Shown here: positions 15,276-25,054 of the stretch, one piece after another | How the letters are laid out: every line of letters begins with the position of its first letter | Position numbering within the stretch: the first letter of the stretch is position 1 | DNA from: a bacterium | GTDB taxonomy: Bacteria; Zhuqueibacterota; QNDG01; DTFT01 | Assembly (NCBI GenBank): GCA_016933415.1 | Contig: JAFGAX010000141.1 | Span: 1-35,047 of the forward strand | Length of the DNA stretch: 35,047 nucleotides | Reading direction: 5' to 3' | Program-made: the position numbers and the translations under genes | Notes under the pieces: generated by a model | Told to the model about the DNA's origin: nothing | Database searches by the model: none | The model's input: the letters and a program-made list of their open reading frames with translations, nothing else

Positions 15276-17915
15276 ATGAAATTCCGATGGTTCGTCATCT
15301 TCTTGCTGATTCTCCCGTTCATCCGCCTGGCCGCGGGCATAGGCGACACGCCTCCGCCGGTACAGGCGGTCCGTCTCGATTGTCCGGTGACCGTGGACGG
15401 CATTCTGTCCGAACCGGTCTGGAACGAAGCGCCGGCCGTGTCCGCCTTCTTTCAACGCGATCCGGACGAGGGAAAACCGGCCACTCAGGAAACGGTCGTC
15501 CGCATCGCCTATGACGACAACGCGCTGTACGTCGGAGCCGAGATGCGCGACACGGCCGCCGATTCCATCGTGGCACGGGTTTCGAGGCGCGACCACACTG
15601 AGAACGAGGATTTCTTCGCGATCGCCGTCGATTCGTACCACGACAAGCGCGGCGCATTTTACTTCGGACTGAGCGCCGGCGGGACGATCATGGACGGCAC
15701 ATTCTACAACGACGACTGGTCCGAAGACACCTGGGACGGGGTTTGGGAAGGCCGGGTCCACCGGGACGAAAAGGGATGGACCGCGGAAATGCGCATTCCG
15801 TTCTCCCAGCTCCGGTTCCGCAGGGAGGAGAAGAATCTCTGGGGCGTCAATTACCTGAGGGCCCTTTCCAGGCGGAACGAGGAGGCGTATCTGGTCTTCA
15901 CGCCGAAGAACTCCAGCGGATTCGTGTCGCGCTTTCCGGACCTGGTCGGCGTTGAGAACATCAAGCCCTCCCGTCACGTGGAAGTGCTGCCGTATGTCCG
16001 GGCCAAGGCGGCATACACGCATCCGGACGCGGACGATCCGTACGATGACGGATCCTCAATCTCTCCCGTCGGCGGCGCGGACGTCAAGGTGGGGCTCTCG
16101 AACAACGTCACGCTCGATTTGACCGTGAACCCGGACTTCGGCCAGGTGGAAGTCGACCCTGCCGTCGTCAACCTGAGCGACGTGGAGACGTATTTCGAGG
16201 AGAAGCGCCCGTTTTTCATCGAAGGCTCGTCGATCTTCAATTTCGGCCGGGGCGGGGCGACCAATTACTGGGGGTTCAACTGGTCGAACCCGAGTTTCTT
16301 CTACAGCCGGCGCATCGGACACGCGCCGCAGGGCTCCCTGCCGGATCACGATTACGCGGATACGCCGGAAGGCGTCCGCATCCTCGGCGCCGCGAAAGTC
16401 ACCGGAAAACTCGGGGGCAAATGGAACATCGGTGCCGTGCAGGCGCTGACGAAGCGGGAATTCGCGGATTGGTCGCTCGACGGCGAGAAAAGCCGGTCGG
16501 AAATCGAACCGCTGGGGACCGCCGGCATTGTCCGGGCCCAGCGTGAGATCCGGGGCGGACGCCAGGGCATCGGATTTCTTTCCACGCTGTCGGCCCGGCG
16601 TTTCGACGACCGCCGGCTGAGGCCGGATTTCAACCGCCATTCGGAGACGTTCGGAATAGACGGGTGGACTTTTCTGGACACGTCCAAAACCTGGGTGCTC
16701 GCGGGATGGACGGGCGCCTCGCGCGTCGCGGGGTCCCCGGACCGGATCACGTCCCTGCAGCGGAATGCGCAGCATTATTTTCAGAGGCCGGACGTCGATT
16801 ACCTGGGTGTGGACAGTACGGCCGTTGAGATGAAAGGCTGGGCGGGACGGTTTGTCCTGAACAAGCAGAGGGGCAACGTCATTGTCAATTCCGCGATCGG
16901 GTTCGTCAGCCCGGGATTCGACGTGAACGACGCGGGTTTCATGAGCCGCGCGGACGTGATCAACGGCCACGTCGGCGGCGGGTATCTGTGGACCAAGCCC
17001 GGGAAGATTTTCCGGTTTCACGACGTGATCGGGGCGGTTTTCCAGAGTTCCGATTTCGGGGGAAACGTGTTCGGCCGGGGTATTTTCCTGCTCTGGGAAA
17101 GCCAGTTCCTGAATTACTGGCGGCTGGACGGCCATTACTGCTACAATCCCGAGACCCTGAACAAATACAGAACGCGCGGCGGGCCGCTCACGGTCGGGCA
17201 CGACGGGTCGGAATACGAACTGTTCGTCCGGTCCGACGACCGGAAGCCGCTGGTATTCTGGGTGGACGGGTACGGGTATTTCAGCACGCCCGTGGACTGG
17301 TTCCAGAACGTGTCCGCGAACCTGCAGTGGAAGCCCAGGGCCAACATGAGTCTGAGCGTGGGCCCGCGGCTGTCCAGGACCCGCGAATACACGCAGTGGG
17401 TGGACGCATTCGACGATCCGACAGCCGTCCGGACCTACGGGAAACGGTACGTGTTCGCGGAGATGAAGCAGACCGAGATCAGCGCGAATGTCCGCCTCGA
17501 CTGGACCTTCACGCCGAGGCTCTCCTTTCAACTTTACATGCAGCCTCTGTCGTCCCACGGCGACTACGAGCGCTATAAGGAACTCCGCAAACCCGGAAGC
17601 TATTCCTTCGACGAATATGCGCCCGACAGGATTCTTCGGGCCAACGGGGAGTACGAAATCGACCCGGACGGCGAGGGGCCGGCGGCGTCCATTTCATTCG
17701 ACAATCCGGATTTCAACTTCAAGTCCCTGCGGGGAAACGCCGTTCTGCGGTGGGAGTACAGGCCCGGGTCCACGCTGTATCTGGTCTGGACGCAGAACCG
17801 GTGGGATGACCGGTACGATGAGCCGTATTCCTTCCGGGAGTCCATGGATCAGCTCGGGGACGCGAAGGCGGACAACATCTTTATGCTCAAAGCCACGTAC
17901 TGGTGGAGTTTGTAA
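15276..17915 (+). CDS. DUF5916 outer-membrane protein with CBM9-like N-terminal domain
   Basis: An 879-residue secreted protein. A signal peptide (about residues 1-20) is followed by a carbohydrate-binding family 9-like beta-sandwich (about 30-200, starting VRLDCPVTVDGILSEPVWNEA, with DDNALYVGAEM). The DUF5916 region then contains TVNPDFGQVEVDPAVVNLSD and EEKRPFFIEG, and the rest is strand-rich, consistent with a large beta-barrel. The function of the family is not established; membrane-linked glycan or polymer handling is an inference. The ATG at 15276 has GGAGAG upstream and begins the signal peptide; an open frame extends 213 bp further 5' without coding character. It is a monocistronic unit with its own promoter and terminator. 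Confidence 0.85.
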   Translation: MKFRWFVIFLLILPFIRLAAGIGDTPPPVQAVRLDCPVTVDGILSEPVWNEAPAVSAFFQRDPDEGKPATQETVVRIAYDDNALYVGAEMRDTAADSIVARVSRRDHTENEDFFAIAVDSYHDKRGAFYFGLSAGGTIMDGTFYNDDWSEDTWDGVWEGRVHRDEKGWTAEMRIPFSQLRFRREEKNLWGVNYLRALSRRNEEAYLVFTPKNSSGFVSRFPDLVGVENIKPSRHVEVLPYVRAKAAYTHPDADDPYDDGSSISPVGGADVKVGLSNNVTLDLTVNPDFGQVEVDPAVVNLSDVETYFEEKRPFFIEGSSIFNFGRGGATNYWGFNWSNPSFFYSRRIGHAPQGSLPDHDYADTPEGVRILGAAKVTGKLGGKWNIGAVQALTKREFADWSLDGEKSRSEIEPLGTAGIVRAQREIRGGRQGIGFLSTLSARRFDDRRLRPDFNRHSETFGIDGWTFLDTSKTWVLAGWTGASRVAGSPDRITSLQRNAQHYFQRPDVDYLGVDSTAVEMKGWAGRFVLNKQRGNVIVNSAIGFVSPGFDVNDAGFMSRADVINGHVGGGYLWTKPGKIFRFHDVIGAVFQSSDFGGNVFGRGIFLLWESQFLNYWRLDGHYCYNPETLNKYRTRGGPLTVGHDGSEYELFVRSDDRKPLVFWVDGYGYFSTPVDWFQNVSANLQWKPRANMSLSVGPRLSRTREYTQWVDAFDDPTAVRTYGKRYVFAEMKQTEISANVRLDWTFTPRLSFQLYMQPLSSHGDYERYKELRKPGSYSFDEYAPDRILRANGEYEIDPDGEGPAASISFDNPDFNFKSLRGNAVLRWEYRPGSTLYLVWTQNRWDDRYDEPYSFRESMDQLGDAKADNIFMLKATYWWSL

Positions 17916-17918
17916 AAT

Positions 17919-17957
17919 AAAACGCTCCGGGAGGCTGTCAGCCTCCCGGAGCGTTTT
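17919..17957 (+). terminator. Strong bidirectional hairpin terminator
   Basis: A perfect 17-bp stem (arms 17919-17935 and 17941-17957) with loop TGTCA starts 4 bp after the DUF5916 stop. The arms begin with AAAA and end with TTTT, so it can act on both strands. Confidence 0.92.
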
Positions 17958-17978
17958 ACTCCTACGAAGTGTATTCAG

Positions 17979-18016
17979 AAAAAAAGCAGCCTTCTAAAAG
18001 AAGGTTACCTTCTTTT
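17979..18016 (-). terminator. Terminator of the radical SAM gene
   Basis: On the minus strand two overlapping hairpins follow the stop codon: AAAAGAAGG / CCTTCTTTT (loop TAA) and CCTTCT / AGAAGG (loop TTT). The second is followed closely by seven T residues. The two are mutually exclusive. Confidence 0.75.
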
Positions 18017-19572
18017 TATTTACGGTCCCCAGGCACAATCCCCTTCAGGTGAAAAAAAGGCGCGTGGTTCGACGTGAACCGTTTCGGGGTCCGGGCGAGT
18101 ATGGCCGCGATCGCGGGATGGCGCCGGAACACCCGGTCCAGAAAGCCGCGCACGCGGATGCGGTTCCACCCGAGCGGATGCTCAAAATCCGCGTAAAGCG
18201 ACAGATCGCCCTCCGAGAAGGGCCGTGTGCCCAGTACAGCCGCATCCTCGCAGGACACGGGCAGGTTGAAGACCGCGGCATTGATGTATCCGATCGACGG
18301 ATGGTGCCGTACCGTGAATTCCAGGGTGCGGACCGCGGAGGCCTCCGACTCCCACGGCGTGCCGAACAGCAGGTAGACATAGGACGCGATTCCCGCATGC
18401 CGCAGGTTCCGCAGGATGACGGACGCGTCCTCGATTCGTATTCCTTTGCCCATCCCCTCCAGCACTTCCGGGTCTCCGGACTCCAGGCCGATTTTCAGCA
18501 GGACGCAGCCTGAACGTTTCATCGCCGCGCAGAAACCGGGGTCCGTCCATTGTCCGGACAGGCGGGCGTAGCCGTACCAGGGAGCGCCGGGCGCTTCCGC
18601 GGCGAAACGGTCCAGAAGGGAGGGGGCAAGGGCATTGTCCAGAAAATGGATGAGGGACGGCCTCGTCTTCCACTTCAGCCGTTTCAGGTCCGCGAGGACG
18701 CGGTCCGGCGGAACGGCCGAATAGGCATTGGCCTCGGCATGTTCCGGGCAGAAACGGCAGTGGCGCCACCAGCAGCCGGTCGAGGCGTCATAGGGGAGGA
18801 TGAAACCTGGGGAGAGATAGCCGGAGTCTGCCAGGTCGTCGAAATCCGGTGCCGGCCGTTCGGGTGAAGGCGAAAAGACGCCCATCCGCCGCAGGAGAAA
18901 GGCTTCGCCCGGCCCTGCGACACAATCGTCCGCGAGGCCCTGGAAAGGATCTTTCCATCCCGGGCTCCGCATCCACGACGTGACCAGGCCTCCGCCCAGC
19001 GCGATTGTAAGACCCGGGAACGCGCGGCGGAGCAGTCCCGCCAGGCTGAAGGCGTGAAAGGCCTGGCTCAGAAAATTCACGGAAAGGCCGATGAGTTCCG
19101 GGGACGTCCGTTCAACGAGGGGGAGCAGGCGGCTTCTGTAGTATCCGTGGAACGGATCCTTCTCCGGCTGTTCCGCGCACCGGATCAGGTCCTTACTCCG
19201 GGCCGCGGAGAGGCTCCTGTGGCCGCTGTCCGAAAGTCCGGGCGTGAAATCCGTTCCGTTTCCCGAGATTTCGATCAGACGGTGGAGGTCGTTCACGATG
19301 CGGTTGTAATGTCCGATCGAATGGAAAGCGGAACCGGTCCGGAGTTCGGACAGGTTCCGGTCGCGGTTCCGGAGCGCGGTCCGTGTCCGGCCGTCAGCAG
19401 CCTCGGCCGGTCTCTCCAGGATGAAACACATCCCTTCCAGATTGGCGTCGACGGCCAGGCACGACACGCCGTTTACGCGGAGCGCGGCCGCCAGCCGCGC
19501 GATGCCTGCGGGCGGCTCGCCGGGCTTGCATGCCGGGGGGTGGATGAGGAGTACGCGGGCTGTACCGTTCAT
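18016..19572 (-). CDS. B12-binding-type radical SAM protein
   Basis: A 518-residue protein with a class-B radical SAM methyltransferase-like layout. The N-terminal Rossmann-like region starts VLLIHPPACKPGEPPAGIARLAAAL (about 1-210, with GLSVNFLSQAFHAFSLAGLLRR and LGGG typical of cobalamin-binding domains). The radical SAM core begins near 255. The cluster cysteines are 267, 272 and 275, spaced C-x4-C-x2-C instead of the usual C-x3-C-x2-C; this spacing occurs in some B12-radical SAM groups. LKIGLESGDPEVLEGMGKG is the usual core motif. A canonical His for cobalamin (DxHxxG) is not obvious. The substrate is unknown. It is convergent with the DUF5916 gene and no partner biosynthetic genes are next to it, so the context does not identify a product. 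Confidence 0.82.
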   Translation of the reverse strand: MNGTARVLLIHPPACKPGEPPAGIARLAAALRVNGVSCLAVDANLEGMCFILERPAEAADGRTRTALRNRDRNLSELRTGSAFHSIGHYNRIVNDLHRLIEISGNGTDFTPGLSDSGHRSLSAARSKDLIRCAEQPEKDPFHGYYRSRLLPLVERTSPELIGLSVNFLSQAFHAFSLAGLLRRAFPGLTIALGGGLVTSWMRSPGWKDPFQGLADDCVAGPGEAFLLRRMGVFSPSPERPAPDFDDLADSGYLSPGFILPYDASTGCWWRHCRFCPEHAEANAYSAVPPDRVLADLKRLKWKTRPSLIHFLDNALAPSLLDRFAAEAPGAPWYGYARLSGQWTDPGFCAAMKRSGCVLLKIGLESGDPEVLEGMGKGIRIEDASVILRNLRHAGIASYVYLLFGTPWESEASAVRTLEFTVRHHPSIGYINAAVFNLPVSCEDAAVLGTRPFSEGDLSLYADFEHPLGWNRIRVRGFLDRVFRRHPAIAAILARTPKRFTSNHAPFFHLKGIVPGDRK

Positions 19573-19598
19573 TGCCGTTCTGTTTCAGAGCAAAAGAT

Positions 19599-19752
19599 CC
19601 CTGGGGCCCAGGGACCCCGGGGTCTTCTGCACGGCGGCCGTACCGTGCCGTTCATGCCGGTTCTACCGCTTTCTCAGCGTGGAGGCTCCCGCCTCCGCGC
19701 CGGAATTCACCTCGCCGTATCCCTTGCCCCGCAGGGCCAGGAGCCCCTGCGG
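19599..19752. repeat. Cluster of GC hairpins between helicase and radical SAM genes
   Basis: Three hairpins lie in this 264-bp gap: CCCTGGG / CCCAGGG at 19599-19613, GGAGGC / GCCTCC near 19682-19697, and CCGCAGGG / CCCTGCGG at 19729-19752. The last carries CCGCAGGGGCTCC (inverted) and is the second copy of the element at 1649-1672. No gene is supported. Confidence 0.6.
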
Positions 19753-19836
19753 TGAAACGAAGAAAGAACGGGGCTGTACAAAGAGCATCCTTTCGGATAC
19801 CCCCCCGGCGGCCGTACTGTCCCGGTCATGCCGGTT

Positions 19837-19842
<6 letters not shown>
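19632..19842. repeat. 37-bp imperfect direct repeat at the 3' end of rhlE
   Basis: 19632-19668 and 19806-19842 match at 34 of 37 positions (both begin CGGCGGCCGTA and end CATGCCGGTTCTACCG). The right copy covers the helicase stop codon and downstream bases; the left copy is a displaced duplicate about 174 bp away. Confidence 0.75.
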
Positions 19843-21234
<1,392 letters not shown>

Positions 21235-21424
21235 TCAAGTTCCTTTTCTGAAGAGAAACCCCCTCCATCGGGCCCGTTCCGCTGAAGGGTCGGCATTTCA
21301 TCACCCGGATGATCGTGAACGGAAATCGCTTCGGGGGGAATTCCGCGGTCAGTGGGGCTCCGGAACGGGCGTGCCGGAGCCATCGGGGGGATGTTATAAC
21401 CCTATAATTTAACGACGAAAGTTC

Positions 21425-21454
21425 GAAAAAACAAGGGGAATCATCGGGTTCCCC
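21425..21454 (-). terminator. Terminator of the glycosyltransferase gene
   Basis: Minus-strand GGGGAA / TTCCCC stem with an 8-base loop, followed by TTGTTTTTT, 19 bp after the stop codon. The remaining gap up to the helicase start is AT-rich near 21393-21412 and probably holds the helicase promoter. Confidence 0.75.
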
Positions 21455-21473
21455 CTGCGGCGGTCGGACCGTT

Positions 21474-23111
21474 TTATTCTGCGGATCCGGCCGCTTTCGA
21501 GGCGGAACGGGATACATGGAGGGTTCCAGCTTCGCCCCCGTCACTGGCTTCGACCATGCGGGTTCTCACGACCGCTTCGAGTTCCGCGGGCCACAAGCCG
21601 CCCCATGCCGGATGCGCGGGCCGGATGATCACCGCGTTGATTTCCCCATTTTCAATCATGGACACGAGTCTCTCGTGACCGGCCTCTCCGATCATGGTGG
21701 TCAGGGGAAAATCATAGGGCGTCGGGTTTTCCAGCTCCGCAGCCAGGGAATAGAACCCGCAGTGAACGTCCAGAAGAAAGACCCGGCGGTCCGGCGCCGC
21801 CTGCCGTATCCATTCCGTTGTCCGCACCAGGGTCTCGTATTCTCCGCATCGTATCGGCACATGCCTGAAATGGGGCAGATCGGACCGGCAGGAGCCCCGG
21901 CCCAGCAGCGATCTCGCGGTATGAAAACCGGGAACCAGAGCGCCGGCCGACAGCCAGACAAGTCCGGCGAAGAAAACCGTCCGCCGGATCCGCAGGCCGG
22001 CGAGGGCCTGCAGCCGCCGTCCCATGAAGAAAAGGCCCAGGCCGAGTGCCGGGATGAGGATGCCCATGTGGGCGAAATCATAGCGCGGGTAGGCGCCCGC
22101 GATCGAAGCGATCGAGAAGAAGAACAGCAGGGCCGCAAAGCGGCGGTCCGCGTCCTTGAGGCGAAACCGGAGAAAGGCCAGACCCGGCAGCACGATGGGA
22201 GGCAACAGCCAAGGCAGGTTGAAATAGACGTCCCTCAATCCGCTCCAGGACGAGGCAGGCGGAAACTGCAACAATTCACGGAGCTGGTCCGCATAACGGA
22301 TGGAGGCCAGCCGCAGGTACGGTCCCTTTGACAGGAACCCGTAGTTCAGAAATGCCCCGGCCGTTCCGGTCGCCAGCATGGGCAGGGCCGCGAAAAGAAA
22401 AAGCGCGGAGAAGAACGGGAGCGCAAGGCGCAGCGCCGAGCCCATGAACCAGCCCGCGGTACGGCGTTCCGCCAGGGACCGTTCCAGCAGAACCGCGGCC
22501 GCGGCCGCGAACGCCAGGCCGCCGATGGTCTGCTTGCAGGCCGCGCCGAGGCCGGCCGCGATTCCGGCCTCGATGAGCCTGCGGCCGGCTCGGCCGGCAT
22601 CGGCTTCGCGGATCCACGCGGCACAGCGTTCGAGGCAGGCCGTCAGGAACACGAGGGCTGCCGGATTGTACATGGAATTCGGGTATGGCGGCGCGTAAAC
22701 GAGCAGGAACGCGGCGCCGACCAGCGTCCAGCGCGGCGATCCGAAACCCATGTGCCCGGCGGCTTGGACGAAGAAAAGAGCCGTGAACGCGAAGCAGGCC
22801 GCGAGCAGAACCTTGGTGGCGAAAAGCTGCGTGCCGAACAGCATGCAGGCGAGGGACGCCGTGTAAACCGGCAGGGGGGGCGTGTCATAGGCGATGTCCC
22901 GGTACAGCGTCTCTCCCGCCATGAAACGCCGGGTGACCTGGAGAAACCAGCTTTCGTCCAGCAGGTTGACGCCCATGCCCCAGCAGAAAACAATGCCCGC
23001 GGCAAAGCAGAACAGCCACAGGATCAGGCTGTTGCGGTGTCTGGCGATCAGGCTGGACAGTATCGGGAAAGATGGCACGCATTCCTCACGAGTCGGAAAA
23101 CCGGGGCGCAT
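21474..23111 (-). CDS. GT39-like integral membrane glycosyltransferase
   Basis: A roughly 545-residue protein with about ten hydrophobic helices. The first outer loop holds an acidic pair (LLDESWFLQ), GETLYRDIAYDTPPLPVY and then a helix, the layout of dolichyl-phosphate mannosyltransferase/ArnT-like GT-C enzymes that use a polyprenyl-phosphate sugar donor. The C-terminal third is soluble and lacks a known motif. Sugar and acceptor are unknown. The ATG at 23109-23111 is listed; a GTG at 23078 is better placed after GAGGA and would give 534 residues. It is divergent from the histidine kinase gene and has its own promoter and terminator. Confidence 0.72.
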   Translation of the reverse strand: MRPGFPTREECVPSFPILSSLIARHRNSLILWLFCFAAGIVFCWGMGVNLLDESWFLQVTRRFMAGETLYRDIAYDTPPLPVYTASLACMLFGTQLFATKVLLAACFAFTALFFVQAAGHMGFGSPRWTLVGAAFLLVYAPPYPNSMYNPAALVFLTACLERCAAWIREADAGRAGRRLIEAGIAAGLGAACKQTIGGLAFAAAAAVLLERSLAERRTAGWFMGSALRLALPFFSALFLFAALPMLATGTAGAFLNYGFLSKGPYLRLASIRYADQLRELLQFPPASSWSGLRDVYFNLPWLLPPIVLPGLAFLRFRLKDADRRFAALLFFFSIASIAGAYPRYDFAHMGILIPALGLGLFFMGRRLQALAGLRIRRTVFFAGLVWLSAGALVPGFHTARSLLGRGSCRSDLPHFRHVPIRCGEYETLVRTTEWIRQAAPDRRVFLLDVHCGFYSLAAELENPTPYDFPLTTMIGEAGHERLVSMIENGEINAVIIRPAHPAWGGLWPAELEAVVRTRMVEASDGGEAGTLHVSRSASKAAGSAE

Positions 23112-23158
23112 GACGAAATCCGTCTTACGGAAACGCCGTTTCCGGATGACTTTTTCAT

Positions 23159-23187
23159 ATATTACGGTTTCGAATAGAAGAATGCAA
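23159..23187 (-). promoter_or_regulatory. Promoter of the glycosyltransferase gene
   Basis: On the minus strand TTGCAT (23187-23182) and TAATAT (23164-23159) are 17 bp apart, in AT-rich DNA about 50 bp upstream of the start. They match consensus at four of six positions each. Confidence 0.5.
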
Positions 23188-23238
23188 GAAAAAAGATGCT
23201 TCCGAGGTCTGTTCCACCCGCGGGGAATGCGATTATTC

Positions 23239-23268
23239 ATTGCGCTTGACAGCTGTTTTTAATACATT
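23239..23268 (+). promoter_or_regulatory. Shared 30-bp upstream motif, kinase copy
   Basis: ATTGCGCTT, five variable bases, then CTGTTTTTAATACATT. The 25 fixed bases are identical, at identical spacing, to 25117-25146 upstream of the sigma-54 activator gene. TTGCGC and TACATT inside it are 17 bp apart and could be a weak -35/-10 pair. It lies 84 bp before the kinase start. Confidence 0.65.
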
Positions 23269-23352
23269 CCGGACAGGCCTTCCGGTCCGAAGGGTCAGGG
23301 GAAGGTTTGATCGCGGGGAGGGCCGTCCGAGACAGGAGCCCGGGAAAAAGAC

Positions 23353-24609
23353 ATGACCGTTAGTTTAAGAGGAATCGCCGGGGGGGATAAACGCGGGCCG
23401 GCCGGAAAACCGAAGCCGGCTGGAAGGACGCGGGGTACCGGGAAGCGGAACGCCGGGCCGAACCCGAAGCGGACGTCGGAATTTTCCGTACGACTGACCC
23501 AGCTGCTGTCCAAAATCAACGCCCTTTCCAAGACGAAGGACGTTGACAGCCTGTGCCGCATGGCCGTGGAATATTCGCTGGAGCGCATCGGCTTCGACCG
23601 GGCGGGCATCTGGCTGTTCGCGGAGGACGGCAAGAGCCTGGTCGGCAAGTTCGGAACCGACACGATGGGCCGGCTCCAGGACGAGCGCGGGCTCACGCTT
23701 CCACTGGATCATCCGCCCGTGCAGGCCATCTGGGAAAGCCGGGAACCCGCGCTGTTTCTCAAGCAAGACGAGCTCCGGAACGAGCGTGCCGAGGTGGTCG
23801 GCCGCGGTAACCATATCATGGCCGGTCTGTGGAACGGCGAACAGGCCGTGGGTTTCTTCGCTGCGGACAATCTGGTCACGGGCCGGCGGATCACCGTGCA
23901 GCAGCAGGAGCTCCTCGGTCTGCTCGCGGTTTCCGTCGGGCATCTCTGCACACTCAAGCGGGCGGAGGAGCGGATCCGGGCGGAAATCCGGGAGAAGGAG
24001 ATGCTGATCCGCGAGACCAACCACCGCGTGAAAAACAACATGCAGATCATCGCCAGCCTGTTGAACCTGCAGGCCCGTCACAGCACGGATCCGTCCGTGG
24101 TCCGCATGTTCCGCGAGAGCCGGCTCCGGATTCAGGCCATGGCCCAGGTGCACGAGATGCTGTATTCGTCCAACGTGCCCAGCCGGCTCGATTTCGGCCG
24201 TTATGTCGAATCCCTCACGGAAAAACTCAAGGTGTCCTTCGGCACGGACCGGAAGAGGATCGTTTTCCGGCTCGACGCGGAGCCCGTTCTCCTGGACGTG
24301 GATACGGCCGTGCCGTGCGGCCTGATCGTGCAGGAACTGGTCTCGAATGTGCTGAAATACGCGTTTCCGGAAGGCTGGGCCGGAAGTCCGGAGGTCCGGA
24401 TTTCCGTTCATCAGCCGGACGGCGACTGCGAACTGACGGTCAGCGACAACGGCGTCGGGCTCCCGACTTCCCTGGATGTCGACAAAACCGAAACCCTGGG
24501 TCTGAGTCTGGTCCGCATGCTGGGCCGGGACCAGCTCAAGGGAACGCTGGACATACGGAGCGTGCCCGGCGGGGGAGCGGAGTTCCGAATCCGGTTCCGG
24601 CCGAAATAG
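23353..24609 (+). CDS. Sensor histidine kinase (GAF, HisKA_2, HATPase)
   Basis: A 418-residue soluble kinase. A basic, disordered N-terminus (1-45) precedes a GAF domain (about 60-200) that should sense a small molecule or redox state. The HisKA_2 dimerisation motif follows, with the phosphate-accepting His224 in ETNHRVKNNMQIIASLLNLQ. The ATPase domain has its N box at ELVSNVLKYAF (Asn332) and G1 box at DNGVGL (365-370). HisKA_2 kinases often pair with response regulators that control the general stress response or with PAS-linked outputs; no response regulator lies in the window. The start ATG has only a weak purine-rich leader. The stop codon TAG is the beginning of a REP hairpin. It precedes the sigma-54 activator and shares an upstream motif with it. 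Confidence 0.9.
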   Translation: MTVSLRGIAGGDKRGPAGKPKPAGRTRGTGKRNAGPNPKRTSEFSVRLTQLLSKINALSKTKDVDSLCRMAVEYSLERIGFDRAGIWLFAEDGKSLVGKFGTDTMGRLQDERGLTLPLDHPPVQAIWESREPALFLKQDELRNERAEVVGRGNHIMAGLWNGEQAVGFFAADNLVTGRRITVQQQELLGLLAVSVGHLCTLKRAEERIRAEIREKEMLIRETNHRVKNNMQIIASLLNLQARHSTDPSVVRMFRESRLRIQAMAQVHEMLYSSNVPSRLDFGRYVESLTEKLKVSFGTDRKRIVFRLDAEPVLLDVDTAVPCGLIVQELVSNVLKYAFPEGWAGSPEVRISVHQPDGDCELTVSDNGVGLPTSLDVDKTETLGLSLVRMLGRDQLKGTLDIRSVPGGGAEFRIRFRPK

Positions 24610-24630
24610 CCCACGGCTTCAGCCGTGGGG
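24607..24630 (+). repeat. REP hairpin overlapping the kinase stop codon
   Basis: TAG followed by the stem CCCACGGC / GCCGTGGG with loop TTCA. The TAG of this element is the kinase stop codon (head ATAG instead of GTAG). An inverted relative lies at 24974-24997, so the two bracket the gap like a REPIN. Confidence 0.75.
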
Positions 24631-24670
24631 AAACGGAGACATGAAAAATATATGGGGAAACCGATTGAAG

Positions 24671-24737
24671 CTCCCCGCGGCCCGCTACGCGGGATCAAGC
24701 TATTGTATTTTTAAATTATTGAAGGCAAGCCGCGGAG
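24671..24737. repeat. E element, copy 1
   Basis: An outer stem built on CCGCGG / CCGCGG encloses an inner hairpin CCCGC / GCGGG. The core ATCAAGCTATTGTATT follows, then an AT stem and TTGAAGGCAAG. The layout is shared with copy 2 about 110 bp downstream, with changed but still paired stem bases. Confidence 0.65.
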
Positions 24738-24784
24738 AATCTTCTGTCTGTAGTGAAGAAAATATATTATATTCGCTCGCTTAC

Positions 24785-24846
24785 CCCGCCGCCCACTGCG
24801 AGGGATCACACTATTATATGTCTTCTTGCTGAAGACAAGCGGCGGG
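24785..24846. repeat. E element, copy 2
   Basis: Same order of parts as copy 1. The outer stem is CCCGCCG / CGGCGGG, the inner hairpin CCC / GGG. The core is ATCACACTATTATAT, followed by the perfect stem GTCTTC / GAAGAC and ACAAG. Compared with copy 1 both sides of the outer stem and of the internal AT stem have changed together. Confidence 0.6.
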
Positions 24847-24929
24847 CCTTCAATAAAAACAAATCTTGTTGCTTGGTCCGGCGAAGCCGGGGAATGCGCG
24901 AGCGATCAGATTCATCGGTTTCCCGGGGT

Positions 24930-24957
24930 GAAACCTTTAAAACGGTTTCGTGTTTTT
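24930..24957 (+). terminator. Probable terminator downstream of the kinase gene
   Basis: GAAACC / GGTTTC stem with loop TTTAAAAC, followed by GTGTTTTT. It is 320 bp past the kinase stop, so most of the repeat-rich gap would be transcribed. Confidence 0.5.
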
Positions 24958-24973
24958 AAATGATCCTTTTATA

Positions 24974-24997
24974 CCCACGACTGAAGTCGTGGGCTGC
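24974..24997 (-). repeat. Inverted REP hairpin
   Basis: On the minus strand GCAG is followed by the stem CCCACGAC / GTCGTGGG with loop TTCA. It is a diverged relative of the GTAG hairpins at 24607 and 27979, with compensated stem changes (GGC/GCC to GAC/GTC). Confidence 0.7.
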
Positions 24998-25011
24998 TGG
25001 CCGTAGGCTTC

Positions 25012-25046
25012 GACCCGGAACTCGGAACCCGGAACCCGGAACCGGG
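25012..25046. repeat. Heptamer array (site H5)
   Basis: Five 7-bp units: GACCCGG, AACTCGG, AACCCGG, AACCCGG, AACCGGG. It has no opposing partner, unlike sites H1-H3. Confidence 0.8.
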
Positions 25047-25054
25047 TACTTATT

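Noticed and set aside
19573-19836. A small gene between the radical SAM and helicase genes
   Set aside because: All frames here are Arg/Pro/Ser-rich and follow the GC hairpins; no start with a ribosome binding site or conserved pattern is seen.
23246-23251. TTGACA as the -35 box of the kinase promoter
   Set aside because: It matches the consensus perfectly, but no acceptable -10 lies 16-18 bp downstream, and these bases fall partly in the variable positions of the motif shared with the activator gene.
23353-24609. The kinase as the direct partner of the sigma-54 activator
   Set aside because: The activator has no receiver domain, so no phosphotransfer route is visible. Only the shared upstream motif and proximity link the two.
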